The notes below the pieces were generated by a model. The model saw only the letters and a program-made list of their open reading frames with translations, was not told where the DNA came from and ran no database searches. This document shows positions 36,626 through 46,116 of a DNA stretch of 64,000 bases, one piece after another (position 1 is the first letter of the stretch; each line of letters starts with the position of its first letter). Source of the DNA: Xenopus tropicalis. Lineage: Eukaryota; Chordata; Amphibia; Anura; Pipidae. Location of the stretch: the NCBI RefSeq assembly GCF_000004195.4, contig NC_030680.2, positions 6,083,495 to 6,147,494 on the forward strand, read 5' to 3'. Both the position numbers and the translations under genes were made by a program.

Positions 36626-37215
36626 TATTTAGAGCAGAAGTCGGAGTGAGTTTACATCAATTCATTTCTTGGGTTTTATATCCACTTTATGAAGCCGACT
36701 CAGTACAGCAGCTCAGAGCCCGCGGGCAGGTGGGGGGGCTGTTACTTAGGGGGCAGATAATGAATTCTGTGCAACTTATTTCCATTCACTGCTCATTTCA
36801 TTGTATAGTTATTTGCAAATGTCACTGCAACTCAAAGCAGCATCTGTCTGGCACTTTGTATTGTAGCAAAGAACTGACTTCTGCTACATTGTTTCAAGAG
36901 TCAGAATCAGAGAACAGACCGATTCCATAACTATAAATCCCCTGAGGGTTTTTACTGACAGTTAATGAGATTTATAGTTCATTCATTGGGGAATTATGGG
37001 GCCAATATACAGACTTGCAGAACTTGCTTTTAGCCCCCCCCCACCCCCATATCAGTCTGACTTACTCCTTCATTATTATATAATCACATAGAGAGGAGAA
37101 AGGGCAGAAGGGACTGCAGCAAATGCTGGGACTGGCCCTGTAATGCAGGTTTCTGATTGGTTAAACCAGAATGAATGAGTATTATAATTAACAAGGGATA
37201 CCCGGGCAAGGTGAT
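36626..37215. other. Intergenic DNA with a diverged repeat relative
   Basis: No gene is seen. The part at 36,880-36,980 (AAGAGTCAGAATCAGAGAAC, then ACTATAAATCCC) is a diverged single relative of the 112-bp minisatellite at 6.85-7.87 kb, and may be the dispersed element from which that array arose. Confidence 0.4.
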
Positions 37216-38155
37216 AATTAGTGTTTCTATATATCTGTAACCTTGTTATGGGCTAAGGGGGCCCAGCCTGAAGGCCAGTTAGGGGGGGATTTGGGGTGAG
37301 TGCTTATTTGTGCCCTGGGTACCCCTGGAACTATAGCAGGGTGACTGTTACCCCAATGTTTCTATATATCTGTAACCTTGTTATGGGCTAAGGGGGCCCA
37401 GCCTGAAGGCCAGTTAGGGGGGGATTTGGGGTGAGTGCTTATTTGTACCCTGGGTACCCCTGGAACTATAGCGGGGTGACTGTTACCCCAATGTTTCTAT
37501 ATATCTGTAACCTTGTTATGGGCTAAGGGGGCCCAGCCTGAAGGCCAGTTAGGGGGGGATTTGGGGTGAGTGCTTATTTGTGCCCTGGGTACCCCTGGAA
37601 CTATAGCGGGGTGACTGTTACCTTAATGTTTCTATATATCTGTAACCTTGTTATGGGCTAAGGGGGCCCAGCCTGAAGGCCAGTTAGGGGGGGATTTGGG
37701 GTGAGTGCTTATTTGTGCCCTGGGAACCCCTGGAACTATAGTGGGGTGACTGTTACCCCAATGTTTCTATATATCTGTAACCTTGTTATGGGCTAAGGGG
37801 GCCCAGCCTGAAGGCCAGTTAGGGGGGGATTTGGGGTGAGTGCTTATTTGTGCCCTGGGTACCCCTGGAACTATAGCGGGGTGACTGTTACCCCAATGTT
37901 TCTATATATCTGTAACCTTGTTATGGGCTAAGGGGGCCCAGCCTGAAGGCCAGTTAGGGGGGGATTTGGGGTGAGTGCTTATTTGTGCCCTGGGTACCCC
38001 TGGAACTATAGCGGGGTGACTGTTACCCCAATGTTTCTATATATCTGTAACCTTGTTATGGGCTAAGGGGGCCCAGCCTGAAGGCCAGTTAGGGGGGGAT
38101 TTGGGGTGAGTGCTTATTTGTGCCCTGGGTACCCCTGGAACTATAGCGGGGTGGT
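37216..38155 (+). repeat. 134-bp minisatellite family, locus 2, about 7 copies
   Basis: The same unit and orientation as 26,836-27,880, sharing TTTCTATATATCTGTAACCT and GGCCAGTTAGGGGGGGATTT. It begins and ends at different points of the unit than locus 1. Confidence 0.95.
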
Positions 38156-38567
38156 TATTGTATATCAGGTGTCTATAAATGATGATGTTAAAGCAAATAC
38201 TCAGGGATACAGATAGAGAATCACTGACTCAGATCTCCACAAGTTGACAAGCATATATTAATAATTCATTTTTTACAAAAAAGAAAACTACAGTATTGAT
38301 CATGTTTTTTTGCCCATTTTCTCGGAAAGAGATTACTTTTGAATTGTACAAACAAGGGACCTACACTTCAATTTATTATTTCTAGTGACTTAACATTATA
38401 AATATTAGGATTAGCATTAAGGGGATAAGGGTATTTCACTGGAATGGGCTATATTTCTGAGCCGGTCTTAAAAAGACAGTACATCCCTTGGCCAACAAAT
38501 CTGTTTTTTGTTAATTTTTTTTTTTTAGCTGGCAAAACATAAACTAAAGCTACACCATGCATATGAT
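38156..38567. other. AT-rich unique spacer, no gene seen
   Basis: About 410 bp with a T12 run near 38,515-38,527. Confidence 0.4.
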
Positions 38568-39713
38568 TAGGAGGTGCCATAGTGTTTCCCTTAGACAGTA
38601 CCGTATGGGGGTACAGCTTATTGTGTGCCCAGAACATTCCTTCTCTGTATATTTGTATTTATACATATGGGTAGGAGGTGCCATAGTGTTTCCCTTAGAC
38701 AGTACAGTATGGGGGTACAGCTTATTGTGTGCCCAGAACATTCCTTCTCTGTTTATTTGTATTTATACATATGGGTAGGGGGTGCCATAGTGTTTCCCTT
38801 AGACAGTACCGTATGGGGGTACAGCTTATTGTGTGCCCAGAACATTCCTTCTCTGTATATTTGTATTTATACATATGGGTAGGAGGTGCCATAGTGTTTC
38901 CCTTAGACAGTACAGTATGGGGGTACAGCTTATTGTGTGCCCAGAACATTCCTTCTCTGTTTATTTGTATTTATACATATGGGTAGGGGGTGCCATAGTG
39001 TTTCCCTTAGACAGTACAGTATGGGGGTACAGCTTATTGTGTGCCCAGAACATTCCTTCTCTGTTTATTTGTATTTATACATATGGGTAGGAGGTGCCAT
39101 AGTGTTTCCCTTAGACAGTACAGTATGGGGGTACAGCTTATTGTGTGCCCAGAACATTCCTTCTCTGTATATTTGTATTTATACATATGGGTAGGAGGTG
39201 CCATAGTGTTTCCCTTAGACAGTACAGTATGGGGGTACAGCTTATTGTGTGCCCAGAACATTCCTTCTCTGTATATTTGTATTTATACATATGGATAGGG
39301 GGTGCCATAGTGTTTCCCTTAGACAGTACAGTATGGGGGTACAGCTTATTGTGTGCCCAGAACATTCCTTCTCTGTATATTTGTATTATACATATGGGTA
39401 GGAGGTGCCATAGTGTTTCCCTTAGACAGTACAGTATGGGGGTACAGATTATGTGTGCCCAGAACATTCCTTCTCTGTATATTTGTATTATACATATGGG
39501 TAGGGGGTGCCATAGTGTTTCCCTTAGACAGTACAGTATGGGGGTACAGCTTATTGTGTGCCCAGAACATTCCTTCTCTGTATATGTGTATTTATACATA
39601 TGGGTAGGGGGTGCCATAGTGTTTCCCTTAGACAGTACAGTATGGGGGTACAGCTTATTGTGTGCCCAGAACATTCCTTCTCTGTATATTTGTATTTATA
39701 CATATGGGTAGGG
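38568..39713 (+). repeat. 104-bp satellite array, left part (about 11 copies)
   Basis: The unit contains GGTGCCATAGTGTTTCCCTT, GTACAGCTTATTGTGTGCCC and AGAACATTCCTTCTCTGTAT. The array breaks after CATATGGGTAGGG at 39,713, where the LINE begins, and resumes at 46,117. Many overlapping short ORFs on both strands (about 85 codons) come from the repeat itself. Confidence 0.96.
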
Positions 39714-39889
39714 ATTTTATTGAAAGTAAAACATTACAAGTAAATATAAACATTTCAGAAACAGAAAAGCAAACAAAAATGCATCACATTATTACTCAAT
39801 GAAATTCAGAAGCAAAGAAGAATCACAAATGAAAATGTACATTTACCCAGAGTGCAACATTCTCTGCCTTTCGCTCAGTCTCTCTGGAT
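39714..39889 (-). other. LINE 3' UTR with AATAAA signal at its end
   Basis: The minus-strand 3' terminus reads TTTCAATAAAAT immediately before the satellite. There is no long poly(A) tail; the polyadenylation-like signal is the last identifiable part of the element. Confidence 0.65.
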
Positions 39890-42800
39890 TTAATGAAAGC
39901 AAGTTCCCTTACAATTGCCCCTGTGACTTGCCCCACTGCTTTCTCTCTTCTGACTGAGGGTTAACTTGCAGCGCATATGCCACAGATAATAGCGCATAAC
40001 AGATATTATAAGATACAGGGTTTCCGTAGTTACCGCGCCAGCACACTCACGCCCCACTATCCCGTACGCCATCTCCGTATAATTCAAGTTCTCCAAAAAA
40101 CCCAACTGTAAAGTATTTGCCAGGGAAGATTTGAGGCTCTTGGTAATGACACAGTCTAACAGAAGTGCTCCTGGGTCTCATCCGTGGCCACAGCCCCAGG
40201 GGCATTCCCTGTCCCCCACATTCAGATACCGTAGGTTCCCCCTGACAAACAGTTTCCCCTGGAGGGAGAGCCAAGCGTTATCCTGAAACTTTTGGGCAGT
40301 CTCTTACTGTTTAGGAACTTTAGGCTCAGAGCCAGGGTCTCGCTCGTGCAGTCTCTCAGAGCAAGGGGAACACAAAAGAAAACCTCCAAAATCCTGAAAT
40401 AAATGTTTTTCCTAGGGGCAGACTTGAGTTCCTCCATCCCTATGTGCCACTTCCTAATGAGCTTCAAGGCCTGAGCTACATGGGGTGGGACACAACCTCC
40501 TCTTATCCGGACACTCTTCAACCTATCATTGAGCAGCCAAGTCCTTGATAAAAGGCGATACCCAGGACCTAATACTGCTCTCCCACAGAGAGTCGTTCCC
40601 CTGAGCCATACCCCAAGGTTACATTTTGAGGAATATGACACAGAAGAAAGCCACCGGGGCACAGCATGCCCAAACCTCCCTCCTTTCTCTGCAGGAAAGT
40701 TACTCCCCTTTTAACTGGGTTCAGTCTGCTCCCCCAGAGCATTTGGAAGAACAGACTGTGGACTCTTGCGTAGAAAGATTCTGGCAACAAGAAGATATGA
40801 GAGACAAACAGAAGCAGAGGGACCAAGAAAGACTTGATAACGTTAATCCTTTCCCTATAGGTCAGCCTCCAAGCCTTCCATCGCTGAACCTTTGCTGCAC
40901 AGGCATTCAGTTTCTCATCCCAATTTGCCTTTGCATCATCGCCCTTCCCAAATTTTACACCCAAGATCTTAACCCTCTCTGGGGCTACAGGGAAGTCTTT
41001 TAGTTGGAAACCCGGCTCTTCCTCTAAGACCCAAAAAGCTTCCGATTTTTCTTGGTTGACAAGAGACCCAGAGGCCTCTGAGTAGCTTCTGATGTGCTCC
41101 ATTACCATAGACGCCTCCTCTGGTCTAGACAGAACAATGGTCACATCATCCGCGTAGGCTACTAACTTAAAGGGCTGACTCAAGGGAAACCGAACACCCT
41201 CCAATGCACTATGCTGTAATGCTCTTAGGAAAGGGTCCAGAGCAAACACATACAAAAGTGGACTGAGAGGGCCACCCCTGTCTTACCCCTGCTCCCACCT
41301 CAAAGTCTTTGCCTCTCCAACCATTAATCAATGGAAAGCTTCTTGCCCCTTGATACAAAGTCTGTAACCATCTGACAAACTGACCCGGAATGCCGTATTT
41401 CAGCAAAGCAGCCCATAGGTATTGGTGATTAACTTTATCAAAAGCCTTTGCTTGGTCCAAGGTCAGAAGATACTTTCCCCATTTATGGACTTTGCACCTC
41501 TCTAAGGCCTCTCTTATTGTAAGGACTGCTCCAAAAATGCTACGTCCCTCCACTGTGCAGTACTGAAAGGAAGATAGTAAAGTGCCAGCAAACTTACTTA
41601 GCCTTGAAAGAGAATTCTTGCAAGAATCTTTCTGTCAGTTGTTAAGAAAGAGCAATGGGCCTCCAATTCTCAACATGCCTTGAGTCCTTCCCCTTTGAAA
41701 GCAGGATCAAGGAAGAGTATCCCATAGAGGGAGGAAGACTACCCTTCTCCAAACTCTCATTGAAAACTTCAACAAGAACAGGAGCAAGTCTGTCTTTAAA
41801 TCTTTTGTAAAACTCTGCTGTTAGGACCATCAGGCCTGGGGCCTTTTTCTTTTGCTGTTTGTCTATGGCCTGAATCACCTCTTCCAGTGTTATTTCTGCT
41901 TCCAAAGTGGAAAAATCCAAATGATCAGTATTGGGACCTGGGGTTGCCTTCAAGAAAGCCTCGGTCTTTCCCTTATCCAAAACTCTTTCCCTGAAAAGCC
42001 TAACATAGTAAGATCTAACGGCTTCCAAGATCCCCTCCCTTGACTTATGAAAATGACCCTGGGAGTCATAAAGACCCTCAACCAGCTTTTTCTCAACAAC
42101 CTCTTTGCAGTTCTGGCAAGGATCTGGGCAAACAGAAGCCCATAATCTCTTTCCAGAACCAAAGACTTGTACCGGCTGTACTGATGTTGCCTGATCAGTT
42201 GCTTGAGTCGGTTTCGCTTTTCAGCCCCCTCCCCTTCCGAAATACAGACCTCTAGCTCCTTTCTCAAGGACTGGTACCTCCTCTCCTTCTCCCTCCCTTT
42301 TTTATAAGAGATAGACTTGAAGAGGGACCGGAAAGAATCCTTGGCTGCATCCCACCATACAGATAGAGAATCATACAGCTCAACCTTTGATATCTGCACC
42401 AGCAGCAGATCCTCAAAAGATTGTTCTGCCTGTTCTCCTTCCAGGGAACCTACATCAAGTCTCCATAAACCCCTCCCAATCTTGGGCTGGTTCCGGATAC
42501 CATACAGAAAGGAGAGTACGAGTGATCTGAGAACTCAACGGCCTTCTCACAGACCTCTGTAAAGGATTCACCTTTCTTAACAAAAATCATATCTATTCTG
42601 CTGCTTCTCTGCCCACAGAAATACGTATGTTTGCCTGCCCGACCCCCCCATGTGGCCACATCTACTAAACCCGCATCCTCAGCCAACTTATTCATAAATG
42701 AACCCTCATATTTACAGAATCTGCCAGTCCTGTCTACTGCCCTCAGGACTTGGTTGAAGTCCCCTGCCAAAATGACTGGACTTGATGTATACAGGTACGG

Positions 42801-43192
42801 TTTGATCTCTAATAAGAGTTCCCTTCTCTCTGAGGGCCCCTGGGGGCCATACACATTGATCAATCTGATCAGATTCCCTTGGAATACAATGTCAAGCATC
42901 AAACAACGCCCAACCTGGATTTCTATGATTTTTTTAATCTCCAACCCCTGAACATTTTTGAAAGTATTCCTACCCCTCCTGCCGGCTCCTCAGCAATAGA
43001 CCAAAAGGAGGGCCCGTGCCACCAATCTCTTTTGGCTTCAAAAATCTCACTTCTGGTTGTGAGCCTGGTCTCCTGCAAGAAAAGGATTTCAGCCTCCACC
43101 TTTCTAAAAAAATCAAAAGCCAAAAATCTGGTCTTCCTATTCTTGATGCTACAGACATTGGCTGTAAGGAATGGGATAGGATGATCCATCAT
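39890..43192 (-). pseudogene. LINE ORF2 (endonuclease + reverse transcriptase), frame-disrupted
   Basis: The frame starts at an ATG (43,192) 52 bp after the ORF1 stop. The endonuclease part shows the start FLTANVCSIKNRK, then LFLQETRL (catalytic Glu), AGDFNQVL, SRIDMIFV and SDHS. The RT part shows NWRPIALS (about 41,645-41,670), motif A LDQAKAFDKVNH (about 41,450), a damaged motif B after GVRQG (about 41,280) and motif C YADDVTIVL (about 41,150). Homology continues to about 39,890. Consecutive homologous segments lie in frames that change at least eight times between 43,192 and 39,890, with added stops (for example near 41,640). The protein cannot be made as one chain, so the copy is dead for autonomous movement. 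Confidence 0.88.
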
Positions 43193-43244
43193 TAGGTCTT
43201 GTTTTGCTTCTGCCTACCACCAGCCCCTTCATCACCCCTTCTTT

Positions 43245-45956
43245 TCACCTGAACTTTTGGGTACTCTCTGCCCCCTCCAGGTCAACCACCACCTCCTCCC
43301 CTGGGGACTCTGCCTCCTGACTCTCCTCCCCACTCTCTTTCCTCTCTCTTTTTTTCCTGTCCTTCTTTGCCAAGGCCCTAGCCTTCCTCTCCTCTTTCCT
43401 CTCCTCTTTCCTCTCCTCCTCCCGCAGCCTCTCCTCCTCTTCCTCAGCGAGATCCCCCCAGGTTTTACCATCTGGCAGGACAAATCTGTTGTCTGTTGCT
43501 ACCGTCATTTTTGGGGGAATGTTTTTATTTTTCTCTGAGGATTTTCCCCCCGCCACACTCCACTCCCCTTCTCCTCTAGGCTTACTGACCCTCTGCTCTC
43601 CTTCCTTTTTCCCACTGTTCCCCTTGGGTAACCTCCCTTGTGCCCCACCCATCACCTTAGTAACTGGGGCAGAGGATTCAGGCTGCACAGCCTCCCTCTC
43701 TGGTTCCACTACCTCTGAGGTTTGATCCCCTTCCTCCAGAAGTTCCATTGAGAGGCTCATTTCCTCCTCCAAATTAGAACATTCTGCCACCATATTGTGC
43801 CATGCGTCGGGGCAAGAGCTGTGGGCGTGGCCTAACTTTAAGCACAAATTGCAGCGGATTTTCTGGCATTCCTTACTGGGGTGCCCAGTCTCACCACAGA
43901 GGGCGCACTTTTGAACTGTGCATTTAACTGCAAAGTGCCTGTTTGATCCGCACTTGAAACACACCCTGGGTTGGCCGGGGTAGAAACAAACGCCCCTGTC
44001 CTTCCCAATAAAGAAGGAATTGGGGAGGTGCTTGGGGACATGGAGATTCATGTGCAGTTTGACCTGCACCTTCCAACCTCCTACCCAGAAACCCTCCTCA
44101 TCATACAGTGGGGTGAAGGGGGACAGAACGGTGCACTGTCTCTTTAGCCAGATCAGCACGTCATCCGGGTGCACAGACTCAGTCTTAAACATGATGGTGA
44201 CTGTCTTGGTGTCGGGCCTGGAGACTGGGGTCACCCTAAACCCCTCCCACTCTGGGGCACCTTTCTTACCCTCATACCTGCGCCAGAAATCATCCAACCC
44301 CTGAGACAGTTTGAAGCCAAGATCAAACTCAGTGTCTGTGACACTTATCAGCCCACTTACGTCTGCAGGGGTAAAACCCAGGGACTGTTTGATGAGATTC
44401 CTGCCCACAAACCTGCGCCCCGGGAACTCACCCCTCTCCTTCTCCCACTTGATCTTCACTACATTCTTCCTCCTACTGGCCGCACTCTCACCCGCCATAG
44501 AGACATTCTGCTGAAACAGTCTCTTACCATCCCAGGCACCTCTCCTCCCTTGTGCCCCTTCACTCTCGGTATTTACAGGGGGATTCCCTTCACCCTCTGT
44601 GGCACCACTTTCACCCACTCTTGCTGCAGCATCACATACGGTTTTATCAGTCAGTGGTGCAGTCATGCCAGTACTCCCAGCAGCCATATTAGTACTCCCA
44701 GCAGCCATATTAGTACTCCCAGCAGCCATGTCAGTACTCCCAGCAGCCATATGAGTACTCCCTGCAGCCATGCCAGTACTCCCAGCAGCCATATGAGTAC
44801 TCCCAGCAGCTATACCAGTACTCCCAGCAGCCATATGAGTACTCCCAGCAGCTATACCAGTACTCCCAGCAGCCATATGAGTACTCCCAGCAGCCATATG
44901 AGTACTCCCAGCAGCCATGCCAGTACTCCCAGCAGCCATGCCAGTACTCCCAGCAGCCTTGCCACACTGCACACTCACATGAGGCACACTCCCACCAGAC
45001 ACACTCACAGTATTGACATTATTGCATGGCAAAGAATCAGTCAGTGGATCCCAGGAATCCGCACATGACGGACCCCCATTCCCACCCGCAGGAGTCACAG
45101 TCCCTTTAGGAAAAGCAAAAGAGTCTTTAAAACCCTTTTTCAGTTGGTTTCTCTCCATTTCCTGGAACCTCCTGCGGTTATGATAAAGCTCTCTCCAGGG
45201 CTCTATAACTGCCAGAACCCCGGTAATGTTACTTTCAATGTCCTCCAAGTCTTTATTTAAATAAGCAATTTTTTGAATTGCTTTTGCTCTCTGTGCCCCC
45301 CTAAGGGCCCCCAGTCCAGCCACCATATTGTCTATACTCCCCTCCAAAATGTTCCTTTTCTCCTCCAGAATGTTAATGTCTCTCAGAGCCCTGATGATCT
45401 GGGTCTGATTGGGCCCAGCTGAGCCCACAGTCTCTGGCTTCCCAGCGCCATTGCTAGCAGCTGTCTCTCCCCCATCACACAGGTGTATTGCTCCTACCTG
45501 GGCCATTGCAGCAGTCTCAGAGCTCTCTCTCAGCGCCTCCTCAGCCACTTCCATAGCCACACAGCCTGCGGCCTCAGCACTCTCCATGGCTGCCTCGCAG
45601 CCTGCAGCACTTCCCTCCTGGGTCCCAGCATGCCTTGCAGCAGCTTCCTGGCTTGCCTCTGAACTGCAGCTCCCAGCAACAGAACTGCTGTTTCCTACAG
45701 CAGAACTGCAACTCTCTGCAGTAACCTCGGCTTGGTCGTCCAGGGTGTTCGCTCGCTCAGGGACCTCCATTACAGATGGAACGCCGCACGTGCCGGTACT
45801 TTCTCCTTCCTTGTCACTTTTAGCCATGGCCTTCACCTCCTTGCGCACCTCACTGCTCTCAGCCGCTGCTGCCAGATTGGGGGGAGCCGCCTTCCTGCTG
45901 GATCTCAGGCAGATCCTCACTCCTTTACCCGGAGTTACCACAACTTTCTTCCTCAT
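43245..45956 (-). CDS. LINE ORF1: RNA-binding protein with three CCHC zinc knuckles
   Basis: An intact 903-codon frame. In order it has: a basic N-terminus; an Ala/Ser/Glu-rich region; a helical, probably coiled-coil segment (about residues 183-275, containing LRDINILEEKRNILE); a 14-copy seven-residue repeat AAGSTxM (about 333-431); an RRM-like region (about 505-655, with ending VCFYPGQPRVCFKCG); and three consecutive CX2CX4HX4C knuckles (about 663-715: CFKCGSNRHFAVKC, CALCGETGHPSKEC, CNLCLKLGHAHSSC). The C-terminus is Glu/Lys/Arg-rich. In the family, ORF1p coats the element RNA and carries it into a ribonucleoprotein with ORF2p. No frameshift or stop is present, in sharp contrast to ORF2. 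The start is the first ATG of the open frame, about 160 bp from the element's 5' end. Confidence 0.88.
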   Translation of the reverse strand: MRKKVVVTPGKGVRICLRSSRKAAPPNLAAAAESSEVRKEVKAMAKSDKEGESTGTCGVPSVMEVPERANTLDDQAEVTAESCSSAVGNSSSVAGSCSSEASQEAAARHAGTQEGSAAGCEAAMESAEAAGCVAMEVAEEALRESSETAAMAQVGAIHLCDGGETAASNGAGKPETVGSAGPNQTQIIRALRDINILEEKRNILEGSIDNMVAGLGALRGAQRAKAIQKIAYLNKDLEDIESNITGVLAVIEPWRELYHNRRRFQEMERNQLKKGFKDSFAFPKGTVTPAGGNGGPSCADSWDPLTDSLPCNNVNTVSVSGGSVPHVSVQCGKAAGSTGMAAGSTGMAAGSTHMAAGSTHMAAGSTGIAAGSTHMAAGSTGIAAGSTHMAAGSTGMAAGSTHMAAGSTDMAAGSTNMAAGSTNMAAGSTGMTAPLTDKTVCDAAARVGESGATEGEGNPPVNTESEGAQGRRGAWDGKRLFQQNVSMAGESAASRRKNVVKIKWEKERGEFPGRRFVGRNLIKQSLGFTPADVSGLISVTDTEFDLGFKLSQGLDDFWRRYEGKKGAPEWEGFRVTPVSRPDTKTVTIMFKTESVHPDDVLIWLKRQCTVLSPFTPLYDEEGFWVGGWKVQVKLHMNLHVPKHLPNSFFIGKDRGVCFYPGQPRVCFKCGSNRHFAVKCTVQKCALCGETGHPSKECQKIRCNLCLKLGHAHSSCPDAWHNMVAECSNLEEEMSLSMELLEEGDQTSEVVEPEREAVQPESSAPVTKVMGGAQGRLPKGNSGKKEGEQRVSKPRGEGEWSVAGGKSSEKNKNIPPKMTVATDNRFVLPDGKTWGDLAEEEEERLREEERKEERKEERKARALAKKDRKKRERKESGEESQEAESPGEEVVVDLEGAESTQKFR
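44664..44958 (-). repeat. 21-bp coding minisatellite inside LINE ORF1 (14 copies)
   Basis: The units of AGTACTCCCAGCAGCCATAT and relatives encode AAGST followed by GM, HM, GI, DM or NM. The 21-bp period preserves the frame. Codons at the variable position differ between units (HM, GM, GI), showing some age or diversification. Confidence 0.95.
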
Positions 45957-46116
45957 TCTTTTGAGGAAATTTTTTTGGGGAAATTGCAGAAAAAATAATT
46001 CTCCTGAGAGAAATCCTCACAACCTGCAAAGTTTGCAGGGAAAAAGCACTCCTCCCAGACCCAAAAGGGCCTGGGAAACCCTCACAGTCTGGAGCTCACA
46101 CACACACCTCCTCTCA

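Larger units (their letters stand above)
39714..46116 (-). mobile_element. Tx1-clade non-LTR retrotransposon inserted in a 104-bp array
   Basis: The element reads right to left. It has a 5' UTR of about 160 bp (45,957-46,116), an ORF1 with CCHC knuckles, a 52-bp spacer, an ORF2 with apurinic-type endonuclease and reverse transcriptase, and a short 3' UTR ending in AATAAAAT at the junction. Two ORFs with zinc-knuckle ORF1 and this endonuclease/RT pairing are typical of the Tx1 branch of L1-like elements, several members of which insert only into specific repeated targets. Both ends abut the same satellite. The flanking units together lack about 28 bp and no target duplication is seen. Clade assignment rests on my reading of the motifs, not on a search. 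Confidence 0.85.

Noticed and set aside
35781..36626. Tyr/Ile/Ser/Leu-repeat ORFs of 270-281 codons resembling a membrane protein
   Set aside because: Translation of the GATA microsatellite.
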